From: Falsiroseomonas stagni DSM 19981 | GTDB taxonomy: Bacteria > Pseudomonadota > Alphaproteobacteria > Acetobacterales > Acetobacteraceae | DNA length: 64,000 bases | Assembly (NCBI RefSeq): GCF_900114315.1 | Contig: NZ_FOSQ01000017.1 | Location: 1-64,000 of the forward strand | Reading direction: 5' to 3' | Part shown: positions 62,897 to 64,000 of the stretch, in pieces | Layout of the letters: every line of letters starts with the position of its first letter | Position numbering within the stretch: the first letter of the stretch is position 1 | Notes under the pieces: model-generated | Seen by the model: only the letters and a program-made list of their open reading frames with translations | Database searches by the model: none | Told to the model about the DNA's origin: nothing | Program-made: the position numbers and the translations under genes

Positions 62897-64000
62897 ATGG
62901 CGGAACGAGGCAGTGGCTTTCCCGACTGGGCGGCGCGCCTGAAGACAGCGCTCTCGCAGCCCGTCGCGCCGAAGGCGTCGACCGTCGCGCCGCAGGCGCC
63001 GACCGTCGCGCCGCAGGCGCCGACCGTCGCGCCGCAGGCGCCGACCGTCGCGCCGCAGGCGCCGACCGTCGCGACCCAGGCGCCGGACATGCCGCCGCCG
63101 GTGCCGGACGCCGTGCCGTTGCCTGTCTCCCCTCCGTCGGTGGCGCCCGCGCCGGCCGCCTCGCCGGGCCTGCTCTCCTTCCTCGCCCCGCCACCCCATG
63201 GAGAGGCGCCCCTCGCCTCCCCGCTGCTGGGCTCGCTCGGCACCGCCCCGCCCCCCGCCACGGCCGGCCTCCTCTCCGCCCTGGTCTCCGAGGCCCCGGA
63301 GCCCCCGCTGCAGCGCCCCGCCGCGCCCCTGCCGCCGATGCCGACCCCGCCGGCGGCGGCCCACCCGGCCTCCCCGCTGCTGGGCTCGCTCGGCACCGCC
63401 CCATCCCCCGCCGCGCCGGGGCTACTCACGGCCCTGGCCCCGGCGCCCGAGGCCCCGCTGCCGCGCCCCGCCACGCCCGTCCCGCCGATGCCGACCCCGC
63501 CGGCGGCGGCCCACCCGGCCTCCCCGCTGCTGGGCTCGCTCGGCACCGCCCCGCCCCCGCCCGCGGCGGGGCTCTTCGCGGCCCTGGCGCCGGTGGCGGA
63601 CCAGCCGGTGGCCGATGCGGGGACCAACGCGCCCCGGCCATCCCAGGCCGCGGCGCCGGGCCTGCCACGGGCAGAGGGCCCAGGCATCGCCGCCCCCCTG
63701 TCGCCCTTGCTGGGTTCCCTCGGCAGCGCGCCCGAGGCACCGCGCGGCACGACGGCGCCATCCCTCGCGGCGCCCGTGCCGGCACGCCCGGCGGCCCCGC
63801 CGCCGCCCCCGCCCCCGGCACCGCCCCCGGCACCGGCACCGCTGCCGCCGCTCACCACGCTGATGGCCTCGCTCGCCGCGGAACCGCCCGCCACAGCGCC
63901 GGACGCGCCGCCGGGGGGCGCCGAGCCCGCCGGGGCGGCCGCCCAACCCGACCTTGCCCAACCCGGCATCGCCCAACCCGGCATCGCCGAGGCGGACCGT
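62897..64000 (+). CDS. Pro/Ala-rich repeat protein, 3' end outside the window
   Basis: At least 368 codons, open to the right edge. A GGAGGG site lies 8 nt before the ATG. The short start MAERGSGFPDWAARLKTAL looks ordinary; then come six 7-residue units near VAPQAPT (62963-63088), then a 50-51 residue unit beginning ASPLLGSLGTAP at 63215, 63368 and 63518 and a shortened LSPLLGSLG copy near 63700. After a Pro run there are LAQPGIAQPGIA repeats. No signal peptide or family is recognised. It may be a long linker in front of a domain beyond the window. Confidence 0.65.
   Translation, partial: MAERGSGFPDWAARLKTALSQPVAPKASTVAPQAPTVAPQAPTVAPQAPTVAPQAPTVATQAPDMPPPVPDAVPLPVSPPSVAPAPAASPGLLSFLAPPPHGEAPLASPLLGSLGTAPPPATAGLLSALVSEAPEPPLQRPAAPLPPMPTPPAAAHPASPLLGSLGTAPSPAAPGLLTALAPAPEAPLPRPATPVPPMPTPPAAAHPASPLLGSLGTAPPPPAAGLFAALAPVADQPVADAGTNAPRPSQAAAPGLPRAEGPGIAAPLSPLLGSLGSAPEAPRGTTAPSLAAPVPARPAAPPPPPPPAPPPAPAPLPPLTTLMASLAAEPPATAPDAPPGGAEPAGAAAQPDLAQPGIAQPGIAEADR
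62963..63088 (+). repeat. 21-bp tandem repeat, six units
   Basis: Units start at 62963, 62984, 63005, 63026, 63047 and 63068. The middle four encode VAPQAPT and are identical or nearly so at DNA level; the first (VAPKAST) and last (VATQAPD) have diverged. Near-identity suggests recent expansion by slippage. Confidence 0.9.

Noticed and set aside
62963-63088. CRISPR array
   Set aside because: Repeats are head to tail with no unique spacers and are in coding phase.
62545-63984. Gly/Ala/Ser-rich frame opposite the repeat protein
   Set aside because: The plus frame has a good ribosome site and an ordinary start, and its repeats keep the protein phase; the minus frame runs into the dihydroorotase gene.

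Overview
The window is very GC-rich with compact, GC-biased coding. At its left edge lies the 5' end of a 16S rRNA gene on the minus strand. The 16S start, the lptF-lptG-lptD-surA-rsmA order, the pepA-holC pair and the HWE-type sensor kinases point to an alphaproteobacterium, most likely Acetobacteraceae (Roseomonas-like). The family-level call is an inference. No integrase, transposase, CRISPR array or tRNA was seen; this reads as chromosomal DNA with a few accessory inserts.

Layout. 1-650: 16S start, long rRNA leader and rRNA promoter. 0.6-9.8 kb: M23 peptidase, Na/Pi symporter, ClpB, MOSC protein, Ndk and an ABC-F ATPase. 9.9-15.7 kb: two large membrane sensor kinases and a small membrane protein. 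15.7-20 kb (minus): amidase, HolC and two tandem M17 aminopeptidases. 20.1-21.9 kb: CysQ-like phosphatase and Sua5. 22-24.3 kb: a biuret-hydrolase-like cysteine hydrolase translationally coupled to an NCS2-type permease. 24.3-26.1 kb: a divergent GAF histidine kinase and response regulator. 26.1-32 kb: a catabolic cluster (alpha/beta hydrolase, tannase-family esterase, TctC-type binding protein, GalD-like tautomerase) divergent from a LysR regulator, which suggests use of gallate-type aromatic esters. 32-35.5 kb: split chromate transporter, FAD-linked dehydrogenase and a lipoprotein-like serine protease. 35.5-42.4 kb: LPS export and outer-membrane biogenesis (lptF, lptG, lptD, surA) with rsmA. 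42.4-45.1 kb: hydroxyacid dehydrogenase, SDR and a family 2 glycosyltransferase. 45.4-51.9 kb (minus): ppdK, glyS, a vapBC toxin-antitoxin pair and glyQ. 52-57.9 kb: small enzymes, FkbM methyltransferase, S49 peptidase, a FAD monooxygenase with an N-carbamoylsarcosine/maleamate-type amidohydrolase, and a YgfZ-like protein. 58-61.3 kb: two glycosyltransferases and an O-antigen-ligase-like protein. 61.4-62.7 kb: dihydroorotase. 62.9 kb to the edge: a repetitive Pro/Ala-rich protein that is cut off.

The most unusual non-coding signal is a family of modular hairpin arrays in at least six intergenic gaps. Each module is typically a perfect 9-11 bp stem closed by a 3-4 nt loop. The same modules recur in both orientations, and in one place the array appears to supply the signal peptide of a downstream gene. 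Other points worth following are vapBC inside the glycyl-tRNA synthetase operon, a hairpin that would cover the Shine-Dalgarno sequence of the biuret-hydrolase-like gene, and the repeat protein at the right edge.
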